Shown piece after piece: positions 9,010 to 16,658 of a DNA stretch of 64,000 bases. The stretch lies in the NCBI RefSeq assembly GCF_000956505.1, contig NZ_JYIX01000038.1, positions 186,001 through 250,000 of the forward strand, written 5' to 3'. The position numbers were made by a program, and so were the translations under genes. Within the stretch, counting starts at the first letter, position 1. The number at the start of each line of letters is the position of its first letter. Under the pieces are notes generated by a model. The model did not search any database, was not told the DNA's origin, and was given only the letters and a program-made list of their open reading frames with translations. The DNA comes from Microbacterium azadirachtae (GTDB taxonomy: Bacteria > Actinomycetota > Actinomycetes > Actinomycetales > Microbacteriaceae).

Positions 9010-9815
9010 ACCGTGGGCTCCTCGAGGAACTCCTGCTGGCGCTTGTGCTTGCGCTTGTCGAAGAGCAGCGACAGACCGGCCGCCGCGAAGTACAGGACGA
9101 TCAGGATGCCGGCGAGCATCAGCATGCTCACCACATCGGCCGCGGGAGTCGCCAGAGCGGCGAACAAGCAGGCGATGAGGATCGCGATCCGCCACGCCTT
9201 CAGGATCGCCCTCCCGGACATGATGCCCGCGAAATTCAGCGCCACGAGGAACACCGGGATGATGAACGAGACGCCGATGACGATCATCAGCTTGAAGACG
9301 AAGTCGTAGTAGTCCTGCGCGTTGTACAGGTTCTGTGCGCCCTCGGGCGTGAAGCCGGCCATGAGCTCGATGATGTGCGGCATGACCAGGACGCCCACGT
9401 AGCAGCCGGCGAAGAACAGCGGCACCGCGGAGGCGACGAAGCCCACCGTGTACCGGATCTCCTTCTTCGTGAGTCCGGGCATGATGAACGCCCAGATCTG
9501 CCAGAGCCAGACCGGCGCAGACAGGAAGATGCCGATCGAGAAGGCCATCCGCATGCGCAGGTCGAAGGGCGCCGTCACCGATGAGAAGGTGAAGCCGACG
9601 AGATCCTTGCCCCGCTCCTCCGCCACCTGCCGGATGGGTCCGGTGACGAAATCGAGGATCGGATCGGTGATGAAGAAAGCGATCACCATGCCGAGCACGA
9701 GCGCGCCTGCGGCGAGAACGAGTCGCTTGCGCAACTCGATGAGATGCCCCGCGAGGGGCATGGTGCTATCGCGACGCGGCTTCCGCCCCTTCGTCGCCGG
9801 TGACGCGTCGGTCAC
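9006..9815 (-). CDS. tatC: Sec-independent translocase subunit TatC
   Basis: A 269-residue protein with six membrane segments and TatC hallmarks: N-terminal MPLAGHLIELRKRL (signal-peptide recognition), FVTGP/VGFTFSSVTAPFDLRMR, and the GLTKKEIRY loop. TatC recognises twin-arginine signal peptides and, with TatA, exports folded proteins. The frame begins at a GTG at 9815, five bases after tatA, with only a weak ribosome site; an internal ATG at 9761 would leave the conserved MPLAGHL start and is a possible alternative. No TatB gene is seen here. Confidence 0.93.
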   Translation of the reverse strand: MTDASPATKGRKPRRDSTMPLAGHLIELRKRLVLAAGALVLGMVIAFFITDPILDFVTGPIRQVAEERGKDLVGFTFSSVTAPFDLRMRMAFSIGIFLSAPVWLWQIWAFIMPGLTKKEIRYTVGFVASAVPLFFAGCYVGVLVMPHIIELMAGFTPEGAQNLYNAQDYYDFVFKLMIVIGVSFIIPVFLVALNFAGIMSGRAILKAWRIAILIACLFAALATPAADVVSMLMLAGILIVLYFAAAGLSLLFDKRKHKRQQEFLEEPTV

Positions 9816-9820
9816 GCCCG

Positions 9821-10105
9821 TCAGCGCTGGGTACCGGCGTCGTGCGGCGGGTTGACAGCGGTGGTGTCGGCGACGTTCGGCGCGGCGGTCGGCAGTGCGG
9901 TGGTCGCGGGCGCCTGCGTCGAAGCAGCGGTGGCGGCATCCGTCGCAGCGGCGTCGTCGTCCTTCATGGCCTTCATCTCACCCTTGAAGACGCGGGCCGA
10001 CTGCCCCATGCTCTTCGCGAGCGCGGGAAGCTTGGCCGCGCCGAACAACAGCAGGATGACGGCGAGGATGATGACCAGATGCCATCCGTTGAGTCCGGCG
10101 AACAT
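9821..10105 (-). CDS. tatA: Sec-independent translocase subunit TatA
   Basis: A 94-residue TatA: one N-terminal membrane helix (HLVIILAVILLLFGAAKLPALAKSMGQ), the FG hinge, an amphipathic helix, then an Ala/Thr-rich disordered tail of about 45 residues. TatA oligomers form the Tat translocation path. The ATG at 10105 has GGGAG six to seven bases upstream, so the in-frame extension to 10201 is rejected. Its likely promoter lies inside the 3' end of pafC. Confidence 0.93.
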   Translation of the reverse strand: MFAGLNGWHLVIILAVILLLFGAAKLPALAKSMGQSARVFKGEMKAMKDDDAAATDAATAASTQAPATTALPTAAPNVADTTAVNPPHDAGTQR

Positions 10106-10140
10106 GATGATCTCCCTTGATGGATCGGGTGTTGCGCCAC

Positions 10141-10146
10141 AGTCTA
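10141..10146 (-). promoter_or_regulatory. Putative -10 box (TAGACT) for tatA
   Basis: Minus-strand TAGACT overlaps the last bases of pafC and would start a leader of about 29 bases bearing the GGGAG site of tatA. This suggests the tat-helY-lnt block can be expressed separately from pafBC. Confidence 0.5.
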
Positions 10147-11133
10147 CCGTGACTGCGGGGTGGTTTGTTCGGAGTACAGCGCAAGTGCGGCGATCGCCCA
10201 TTCGTGAGCGGCGGATCGTGCAGACGCGGGCTCCAGGATCTCCACCGCGCCGCCGAAGCGAGCGGCCAGCCGCTTCAGGCTGAGCGGATCCCCCACGTGC
10301 AGCGTAGCGGTCATGGAGCCGTTCTCCACGCCGGCCTCGGCGCGGCGCAGATAGTCGCGCAGCAGCGGAGCGAGACGTTCCGGGAAGCGGATCACCGCCT
10401 CATCGCTCTCGCCGTTCCCGGCGAAGAGCTCCGGGACGGGTTCGTCTCCGTGCGTGATCGGGATCTCGGTGAGGCGTGGCTCGCTGACGCGGTCGAGATG
10501 GAACGTGCGCATCGCGCGGCGCAGGTGGCACCAGCCCTGCAGGTACCACTGGCCATTGGTGATCAGCACCGTCACCGGGTCGACCGTGCGCGTCGTCGGC
10601 GCCGCATCGGGCGCACGATAGGTGAAGGACACCGCCACGTGCTCCTGCAGAGCGGTCGCGACGACCGTGCGGACCTCGTCGACCGGCCCTGGAGCGACGA
10701 TGACATCGGCGGGCAGCCCGGCGGCTCCGCGGGACAGCTTCGCGATGAGCCCCTGCACCACGCCCGACTCGGCGACACCCGGCACTGCCGAGGCCAGTTG
10801 CAGCCCGGCGACCAGCGCTGCGGCCTCGCGCGCCGTGAACTTGGGCACGCGGCGCAATCCCACGTCGTTCGTGATCTCGATGATGCCCTGCTCGTCGAGC
10901 AGGTCCCAGTTGATGTCGAACAACTCCTGCGGCGCCTGCCAGTAGCCCTCGTCGCCGGGCAGTCCGATCACGGTGAGCTTCTCGACCATCGCCCGCATCT
11001 GGGCCTCGGTCATGTCGAACTCGGCCGCGGCCTCGGCCAGCGACACCTCGCCGCGCTCGAGCAGGTAGGGCACGAGGGTGAGATAGGCCCGGACGCGGTC
11101 CGAGCTCAGCAGAGGTCTGCGCTGCGCCATCAT
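10144..11133 (-). CDS. pafC: WYL-domain transcriptional regulator PafC
   Basis: A 329-residue protein with an N-terminal winged helix (EVSLAAAAAEFDMTEAQMRAMVEKL region), a central WYL domain containing TNGQWYLQGWCHLRRAMRTFHLDRV, and a C-terminal WCX extension. With PafB it forms the transcription activator of the mycobacterial recA-independent DNA-damage response. The first two codons are both ATG (11133 and 11130); either may be used. The gene overlaps pafB by four bases (ATGA), indicating translational coupling and heterodimer formation. Confidence 0.92.
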   Translation of the reverse strand: MMAQRRPLLSSDRVRAYLTLVPYLLERGEVSLAEAAAEFDMTEAQMRAMVEKLTVIGLPGDEGYWQAPQELFDINWDLLDEQGIIEITNDVGLRRVPKFTAREAAALVAGLQLASAVPGVAESGVVQGLIAKLSRGAAGLPADVIVAPGPVDEVRTVVATALQEHVAVSFTYRAPDAAPTTRTVDPVTVLITNGQWYLQGWCHLRRAMRTFHLDRVSEPRLTEIPITHGDEPVPELFAGNGESDEAVIRFPERLAPLLRDYLRRAEAGVENGSMTATLHVGDPLSLKRLAARFGGAVEILEPASARSAAHEWAIAALALYSEQTTPQSR

Positions 11134-12116
11134 GCCTCGTCCTTCGCGTCGGAGTGCGCGGCGGCCGCGGCGCGCAGGCGCACGATCACCGCATCGCGGA
11201 GCACCGCGGGCTCCACCACGCGCACCTCCGGCCCGTAGGAGGCCAGCTCGTCGGCGAGGATGTGCAGATCCACATACGGGACGCGGATGCCCTGCAGTGC
11301 CGGTTCGGCACGCCGTCCCAGGCGCAGCGCCGCTTCGGTGCCCGGAGTGATCTCGAGCAGCGCGGAGTGCGCAGCGGCGACGGCCTCCAGGCTTGCGAGC
11401 GCCCGCTCCCCCGCGCCTTCGCGCAGTTCGGAGGGGAACGCGTCGCTCGTGACCTTCAGGTCGCCCACGATGCGGGTCAGCAGAAACATGCGGTCGCCTT
11501 CGGCGTCCACATCGCGTCCGAAGACGTGCCAGCGCGCCTCGTACTCGACGAGCGCGAGCGGCTGCACGCGCCGCCGGCGGGGCGCCTGCTCCCCCGGCTT
11601 CAGGTAGTCGAAGACCACGACGACACTGCGTTCGATCGCCCCCTGCAACGGGGCGAAGGCGGCGTCGCGGGCCGTGATCCGGGGCGCGAAGCCGATGATC
11701 GGCTCGTCCACGTCGATCCCCAGGGCACGGATCTTGCGCACGCCCGCCTGGGCGTCGGCGGACAGCGATTCCTCACTCCACACGCTTCCGGCGAGACGCA
11801 GCACGGCGAGCTCGGCCGGCGTGAACTCGATGTCGACCGGCAGGTCGTATTCCGCTTTCGGAATGCGGTAGCGGGCTTCGCGGAGGTCATTCGGGTCGGC
11901 GTGGTCGCCGAGCGTCTCGATCGGGATGCCGAGCGCCCGCAGCTCGTCCTTGTCCCGCTCGAACATCTTGTCGAGCGCGTCTGCTCGACCCTCCGCGCGC
12001 TGACGATAGCCCGAGACCGAGGCGAGGATCTGCTGCTTGGTCAGGCCGATCTCCGTGGCCATGAGCGCCACGACGAGATTCGTCAGGCGCTCCTCCGCGG
12101 GGATCCGTTCCGCCAT
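11130..12116 (-). CDS. pafB: WYL-domain transcriptional regulator PafB
   Basis: A 328-residue paralogue of PafC: N-terminal helix-turn-helix (GLTKQQILASVSGYRQ), central WYL domain (VEYEARWHVFGRDVDAEGDRMFLLTRI) and C-terminal WCX region. The position after an FKBP gene and before pafC matches the actinobacterial gene order, but the usual pafA ligase gene is not in the window. The signal sensed is not apparent from sequence; single-stranded nucleic acid has been proposed for the family. Start ATG at 12116 is immediately upstream of the family N terminus; the FKBP stop is one base away. Confidence 0.92.
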   Translation of the reverse strand: MAERIPAEERLTNLVVALMATEIGLTKQQILASVSGYRQRAEGRADALDKMFERDKDELRALGIPIETLGDHADPNDLREARYRIPKAEYDLPVDIEFTPAELAVLRLAGSVWSEESLSADAQAGVRKIRALGIDVDEPIIGFAPRITARDAAFAPLQGAIERSVVVVFDYLKPGEQAPRRRRVQPLALVEYEARWHVFGRDVDAEGDRMFLLTRIVGDLKVTSDAFPSELREGAGERALASLEAVAAAHSALLEITPGTEAALRLGRRAEPALQGIRVPYVDLHILADELASYGPEVRVVEPAVLRDAVIVRLRAAAAAHSDAKDEA

Positions 12117-13025
12117 CTACTGCCCCGTCGCGGAGGAGTTGTCGATCCCGAGGATGTCGACGACGATCGCCTGCGTGCCATTGCCGTCCGAGCCGGTGCT
12201 CTGGCCGGCCGCGGCCGGGGGCACGATCAGGAGGACCTGGGATCCGACGGTCTGGCCCTCGATGCCGGCCGCGCCGGAGATGACGGCGGACTGCGAGTCC
12301 CAGGTGCTGTTGACGACCTTGCGGGTGTCCCAGTCCACGCTCGTGAACTGCACGCGGACGCCGTCGGTCTTCTTGACCTTTGCGCCATCGCCGTGGATGA
12401 GCGTCTGCACCACCTGCTTGGTGGGCTTCTTGGCGTCGGGGATGATGACGCCGGGGCGGCCGTCGGGAGCGCGCACCACGGTCGGAAGGCCGAGTGCGTC
12501 GTTGTACTCCAGCGAGCCCTCGGCGTGCGGGAGGAACACCGTGCGCACGTCGACGACGCCGACCGCAGCCCCCTTCGCTGCCGTCCCCGCGGGGAACCCG
12601 ATGAGCAGGCGCGAGCCGGCCTTGGCGCACTCCAGCGCGTCGCCGAGCACCTTCGCCTGAGCGGCGAGAGTGTTCACATCCGCGACGGCGGTCGTCCCGT
12701 CGAAGCCGGTCGCACCGATCCGCTGCCCCGTCTGCGCGTCGTAGAGCGCGATGTCGGCGACGAACGGCTGGTTCTTCGTCGTGATCGCGGCACCGGTGCC
12801 GTGGATGAGGTCGTCGACGCTCGCCTTCTGCACCTTCGTGGGCAGCGACAGGGCGACCGACGGCTCCTTGCCGAAGTCGCCCTTCACCGTCACGGAGTTC
12901 GTGAGCGCGGAGGAGGTCGGCATCTCGGAGCAGGCCTGTCCCGCGAAGGACGGACCAGCGGAGCAGCCGGCCAACGCGAGGGCGGCGAGGCCGAGGGTGA
13001 TCAGAGCAGCGGCAGTCTTACGCAC
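12117..13025 (-). CDS. Lipoprotein with two FKBP-like domains
   Basis: A 302-residue lipoprotein: N-terminal signal VRKTAAALITLGLAALALAGC with a perfect lipobox (LAGC), then two tandem FKBP-like domains. The repeats align: LIHGTGAAITTKNQPFVADI ... GSRLLIGFPAG in the first, and LIHGDGAKVKKTDGVRVQFT ... GSQVLLIVPPAA in the second. FKBP-type peptidyl-prolyl isomerases help protein folding outside the membrane; aromatic active-site residues are poorly conserved, particularly in repeat one. I set the start at the GTG at 13025, directly before the signal peptide; a TAGACT -10 hexamer ends seven bases before it. Confidence 0.85.
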   Translation of the reverse strand: MRKTAAALITLGLAALALAGCSAGPSFAGQACSEMPTSSALTNSVTVKGDFGKEPSVALSLPTKVQKASVDDLIHGTGAAITTKNQPFVADIALYDAQTGQRIGATGFDGTTAVADVNTLAAQAKVLGDALECAKAGSRLLIGFPAGTAAKGAAVGVVDVRTVFLPHAEGSLEYNDALGLPTVVRAPDGRPGVIIPDAKKPTKQVVQTLIHGDGAKVKKTDGVRVQFTSVDWDTRKVVNSTWDSQSAVISGAAGIEGQTVGSQVLLIVPPAAAGQSTGSDGNGTQAIVVDILGIDNSSATGQ

Positions 13026-13032
13026 GCGCTCC

Positions 13033-13038
13033 AGTCTA
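13033..13038 (-). promoter_or_regulatory. -10 box (TAGACT), leaderless start of FKBP lipoprotein gene
   Basis: Seven bases separate it from the GTG at 13025. The hexamer overlaps the trmI stop codon (TAG). Confidence 0.5.
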
Positions 13039-14067
13039 TGCGGACGGATCCGCGCTCCCCGCCGCATCCTCATCCGCGTCGCCGGAAGCGGCCAGCCTCG
13101 CGCCGCCCGCCGCGCGCTGCGCCTCACGGACGCGCTTGCGCAGGTTCTTGTCGGTGATCTCGCGATCGCCCACCGCACCGGGGGTCCACTGCTCCACGTC
13201 CTCGTCGCCGTAGCTCGGCTTCTTGGCGGCGCGGCGCTTCACATCGGGCGGGATGGCGCCCGGCGCGAGCCGGCGTGCCGTGATGAGGAAGCCCGTGTGC
13301 GCGACCATGCGGTGATCCGGGCGCACGGCCAGACCCTCGACGTGCCACCCGCGGACCATGGTCTCCGACGCCTCGGGCTCGGTGAACAACTCCGTGGCGC
13401 GCAGGTACTCCGCGACGCGGGACAGCTGGGTCGCGGTCGCGATGTAGCAGAGCACCACTCCGCCCGGAGCGAGGGCCTCGGCCACGGCGTCGATGCACTC
13501 CCAGGGGGCGAGCATGTCCAGCACCACGCGGTCGACGGTACCTGCGGCGAATTCGATGGAGAGCTGCTCCTGGAGATCGCCCACGACGATGCTCCACGTG
13601 TCCGGCAGCTCGCCGAGGAACGTCTCCACGTTGGCGCTCGCGACCTCGGCGAAGTCATCCCGGCGCTCGAACGAGACCAGGCGCCCGGCGGGCCCGATCG
13701 CCCGGATCAACGACAGCGACAGCGCACCAGATCCGACGCCGGCCTCGACGACCGTCGCTCCGGGGAAGATGTCGGCCTGGGTGAGGATCTGCGCCGCGTC
13801 CTTCGGGTAGACGATGGCGGCGCCACGGGGCATCGACATCACGAAGTCGCGCAGCAGTGGGCGCAGGGCCAGATACTCGTTCCCTGAGCTGTTCGCGACG
13901 ACGGATCCGTCCGGCAGACCGATCAGATCGCGGTGGCGCAGAACGCCGTGGTGCGTGTGCAGCTCGCCGTCTTCGCGCAGCGTGACGGTGTGCATCCGGC
14001 CCTTGGGTCCGGTCAGCTGCACGCGGTCGCCCTCGCGGAACGGACCGCTGGGGCGCTGCGCGCTCAC
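13036..14067 (-). CDS. trmI: tRNA (adenine-58-N1)-methyltransferase TrmI
   Basis: A 343-residue class I methyltransferase of the TrmI family. It has an N-terminal beta domain (FREGDRVQLTGPKGRMHTV), the SAM-binding VVEAGVGSGALSLSL, and DRVVLDMLAPWE with VVLCYIATATQLSR. The enzyme methylates N1 of A58 in the T loop of tRNA. A charged tail of about 60 residues with KRRAAKKPSYGD is typical of actinobacterial forms. The GTG start overlaps the stop of the HAD gene (GTGA). In many actinobacteria proteasome-associated genes follow trmI; here the FKBP gene follows directly. Confidence 0.93.
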   Translation of the reverse strand: MSAQRPSGPFREGDRVQLTGPKGRMHTVTLREDGELHTHHGVLRHRDLIGLPDGSVVANSSGNEYLALRPLLRDFVMSMPRGAAIVYPKDAAQILTQADIFPGATVVEAGVGSGALSLSLIRAIGPAGRLVSFERRDDFAEVASANVETFLGELPDTWSIVVGDLQEQLSIEFAAGTVDRVVLDMLAPWECIDAVAEALAPGGVVLCYIATATQLSRVAEYLRATELFTEPEASETMVRGWHVEGLAVRPDHRMVAHTGFLITARRLAPGAIPPDVKRRAAKKPSYGDEDVEQWTPGAVGDREITDKNLRKRVREAQRAAGGARLAASGDADEDAAGSADPSA

Positions 14068-14750
14068 AGTGCGGCCTCCGCCCTGGCGGCGCGGACGCGG
14101 GTGAATTCGCCGGCGAGATCGTCGACCCCGCGTCCCGCGAGCGTGTCCCAGAGCGCATCCGCGTCGAGACCTTCGAGCCCGACGATGTGCGGCACGCCGA
14201 TCGCGACGGTACGGGCGGACACGGCGGCCTGCAGTCCCGTGCGCGAGTCCTCGAGGGCCACTGTGTCGGCGATGTCGACGCCGAGGGCGTCCGCCGCCTG
14301 CAGATACGGGTCGGGGAAGGGCTTGGGGCGTTCGACGTCGTCACCGCCGACGATCACGTCGAAGGCGTCGAAGCCGATCAGCGCGACGATGTCCTCGGCC
14401 ATCCGCCGCAGCGACATGGTCACCAGGGCGGTGCGGATGCCCGCGTCGCGCAGTTCGCGCAGCAGTTCCCTCGCACCCGGCCGGAACGGCACGCCGTCCT
14501 GCTGCAGGCGCACCCGCACGCGCTCGGTGAGCTCGTCGACGATCTCCTGGGCGCCCATCTTCACGCCGGCGCCCTGAAGAATGATCGCGCTGTCGATCAG
14601 ACCGTTGCCGACCAGCTGCAGCGCCTGCTCATGCGTCCAGGTGCCGCCGAAGGACTCGATGAGATCGGTCTCGGCGTCCATCCAGTACGGTTCGGTGTCG
14701 ACAAGGGTTCCGTCCATGTCCCAGAGGACCGCGCGAGGGTGCTGATTCAC
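14064..14750 (-). CDS. HAD family hydrolase (phosphoglucomutase/phosphatase-like)
   Basis: A 228-residue haloacid dehalogenase-superfamily phosphatase. Motif I is DMDGTLVDTEPYW (nucleophile D11, acid D13), motif II is in TALVTMS, motif III includes RPKPFPDPYLQA, and motif IV is ALEDSRTGLQAA. The small helical cap between motifs I and II suggests subfamily IA. The GTG at 14750 is preceded by GGGGA with no spacing, unusable as a ribosome site, but TACGAT ends exactly six bases upstream, so a leaderless mRNA is likely. It is translationally coupled to trmI. Substrate unknown. Confidence 0.88.
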   Translation of the reverse strand: MNQHPRAVLWDMDGTLVDTEPYWMDAETDLIESFGGTWTHEQALQLVGNGLIDSAIILQGAGVKMGAQEIVDELTERVRVRLQQDGVPFRPGARELLRELRDAGIRTALVTMSLRRMAEDIVALIGFDAFDVIVGGDDVERPKPFPDPYLQAADALGVDIADTVALEDSRTGLQAAVSARTVAIGVPHIVGLEGLDADALWDTLAGRGVDDLAGEFTRVRAARAEAAL

Positions 14751-14756
14751 TCCCCT

Positions 14757-14762
14757 ATCGTA
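14757..14762 (-). promoter_or_regulatory. -10 box (TACGAT), leaderless start of HAD gene
   Basis: Six bases separate this hexamer from the GTG at 14750. No -35 consensus is visible. Confidence 0.55.
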
Positions 14763-14842
14763 CCGGCGCCCCGCACCCCCGACGGTGGCGGGGACTAGCC
14801 TGGACGGAACACACGGCGCAGGTCGCCGCAGGAAGGAACACA

Positions 14843-15694
14843 GTGCAGGTACTCGGGAACCGGATCATCGTCGCCGCCTTCGACGGCTGGAACGACGCCG
14901 GTGAGGCCGCGTCCGCCGCCGCCGAGCAGATCGACGACGGCGGCTTCGACGTCGTGCACGCCGCCGACCCCGAGCTGTACTTCGATTACCAGTGGGCTCG
15001 GCCGACCCTCGAGCGCGATGAGGAGGGCACCCGCAGCCTGCGCTGGCCCTCGGCGCGGATGCTCCGGCCGACCGCGGCCTCCGACGGCGCCGAACCGCGG
15101 CTGTGGCTGCTGACCGGCACCGAACCCGCACGCGCTTGGCAGGCGTTCAGCGCGGAGTTCATCGACGCCGCCCTCAGCGAGGACATCACGGGATTCGTCA
15201 CGCTCGGCGCGATGCTCTCGGACGTGCCGCACACGCGCCCGATCTCGATCTTCGCCTCGAGCGAGAACGCCGAGGTCCGTGAGGCGCTCGGCATCGAGCG
15301 CTCCACCTACGAGGGGCCCATCGGGATCCTCTCCGCACTGGAGCACTCGGCGGAGCAGGCCGGGATCCCCGCACTTTCGCTCTGGGCCAACGTGCCGCAC
15401 TACGTGCAGACCGGTGGTTCCTCGCCCAAGGCCACGCTCGCACTCCTCGACCGGCTGCACGAGGTGACCGGCGTCGACGTCCCGCGCGGGACGCTCGCCA
15501 CCGAGGCCGCCATGTGGGAGGCCACGATCGACGCGGCCGCCGCGGAGGACGAGGAGATGGCCGCCTACATCGCGCAGCTGGAGACGAAGCGCGACACCTG
15601 GGATTCCCCCGACGCCTCGGGCGAGGCCATCGCTCAGGCCTTCGAGCGGTTCTTCCGCCGCAACGGCGAGGGCCCGGGCGAGCACAAGCGCTGA
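14843..15694 (+). CDS. PAC2 family protein
   Basis: A 283-residue PAC2 protein, a family that includes the proteasome assembly chaperone 2 fold and is widespread in actinobacteria. Recognisable blocks are FDGWNDAGEAASAAAE near the N terminus, LTGTEPARAWQAF, FVTLGAMLSDVPHTRP and SLWANVPHYVQTGGSSPKAT. Its bacterial function is not established. The GTG at 14843 follows GCAGGAAGGA five bases upstream. A TAGCCT -10-like hexamer lies at about 14796-14801. It is divergent from the HAD-trmI series. Confidence 0.88.
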   Translation: MQVLGNRIIVAAFDGWNDAGEAASAAAEQIDDGGFDVVHAADPELYFDYQWARPTLERDEEGTRSLRWPSARMLRPTAASDGAEPRLWLLTGTEPARAWQAFSAEFIDAALSEDITGFVTLGAMLSDVPHTRPISIFASSENAEVREALGIERSTYEGPIGILSALEHSAEQAGIPALSLWANVPHYVQTGGSSPKATLALLDRLHEVTGVDVPRGTLATEAAMWEATIDAAAAEDEEMAAYIAQLETKRDTWDSPDASGEAIAQAFERFFRRNGEGPGEHKR

Positions 15695-15700
15695 GCCGCC

Positions 15701-15724
15701 GGTCCCTGAGCCTGTCGAGGGGCC
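15701..15724. repeat. Dispersed-type palindromic motif (CCTGAGCCTGTCGAGGG)
   Basis: The arms at 15701-15707 and 15718-15724 can pair with one G-U type mismatch around a ten-base loop. The core GAGCCTGTCGA resembles a short intergenic motif that I recall as repeated in many high-GC genomes. Only this copy is obvious here. It lies between the convergent PAC2 and uppP genes and could act as a terminator. Confidence 0.5.
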
Positions 15725-15758
15725 CGGGATCCGATCGGCGTCGCCGACCGACGCGTCG

Positions 15759-16583
15759 TCAGGGCTTGATCACACCCAGCGCGAGCAGGACGATCAGCAC
15801 GATGCCGAGCAGGATCCGGTAGACGACGAACGGCAGGAAACTGCGCTGCGAGATCCAGCGCATGAAGAACGCGATCACGCCGAGCCCCACGACGAAAGCG
15901 ATGCCTGTGGCGGCGAGCGTCTCGCCGGCGGAGAACACGCTCGGCTCGCCGATGCTCTTGACCGCCTGGTACACGCCGGATCCGAAGACCGCGGGGATCG
16001 CGAGCAGGAAGGCGTAGCGCGCGGCCGCTTCGCGCTCGTAACCGAGCAGCAGTCCGGCGGTGATGGTGCCGCCGGAGCGCGAGACGCCGGGGATCAGCGC
16101 GAGGGACTGCGCGAGGCCGTACACGATGCCGTGGCCGAGGGTGAGGTCCTTGAGCTTGCGCCGCCGCGCCCCGATCGCGTCCGCGACCCCGAGCAGCACG
16201 CCGAACACGATCAGCATGATCGCGACGAGCCAGAGCGAACGGAACACGGTCTCGATCTGATCCTTGAACACGAGGCCCAGCACCACGATCGGGATGCTGC
16301 CGATGATGATCAGCCATCCCATCCGGGCGTCGGGGTCGTTGCGCGGAATCCGGCCGATCAGGGCCAGCCACCAGTTGCCGACGATGCGCACGATGTCGCG
16401 CCAGAAGAACACCACGACCGCAGCCTCCGTGCCGATCTGGGTGATGGCGGTGAACGCGGCGCCGGGATCCTGCGCGCTCGGCAGGAAGGCGCCGACGATG
16501 CGGAGATGCGCGCTGGAGGAGATGGGCAGGAACTCGGTGAGTCCCTGGACGATCCCCAGGAAGATGGCTTCGAGAAGGTGCAT
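15759..16583 (-). CDS. uppP: Undecaprenyl-diphosphate phosphatase UppP
   Basis: A 274-residue polytopic membrane enzyme with both BacA/UppP signatures: [16 protein letters not shown] near residues 15-30 and [21 protein letters not shown] in the second half. It dephosphorylates undecaprenyl diphosphate, recycling the lipid carrier for peptidoglycan and other wall polymers. Length and about eight membrane segments match the family. The ATG at 16583 immediately precedes the conserved start [18 protein letters not shown]. No strong ribosome site is visible. Confidence 0.95.
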   Translation of the reverse strand: MHLLEAIFLGIVQGLTEFLPISSSAHLRIVGAFLPSAQDPGAAFTAITQIGTEAAVVVFFWRDIVRIVGNWWLALIGRIPRNDPDARMGWLIIIGSIPIVVLGLVFKDQIETVFRSLWLVAIMLIVFGVLLGVADAIGARRRKLKDLTLGHGIVYGLAQSLALIPGVSRSGGTITAGLLLGYEREAAARYAFLLAIPAVFGSGVYQAVKSIGEPSVFSAGETLAATGIAFVVGLGVIAFFMRWISQRSFLPFVVYRILLGIVLIVLLALGVIKP

Positions 16584-16658
16584 GGATCGCTTTCGCGTCG
16601 TGCGCAGGCTCGCGCGGTTCGGTCGGTCGGTGGGCGGTCGGAGCCCCGCGGCGGGTGC

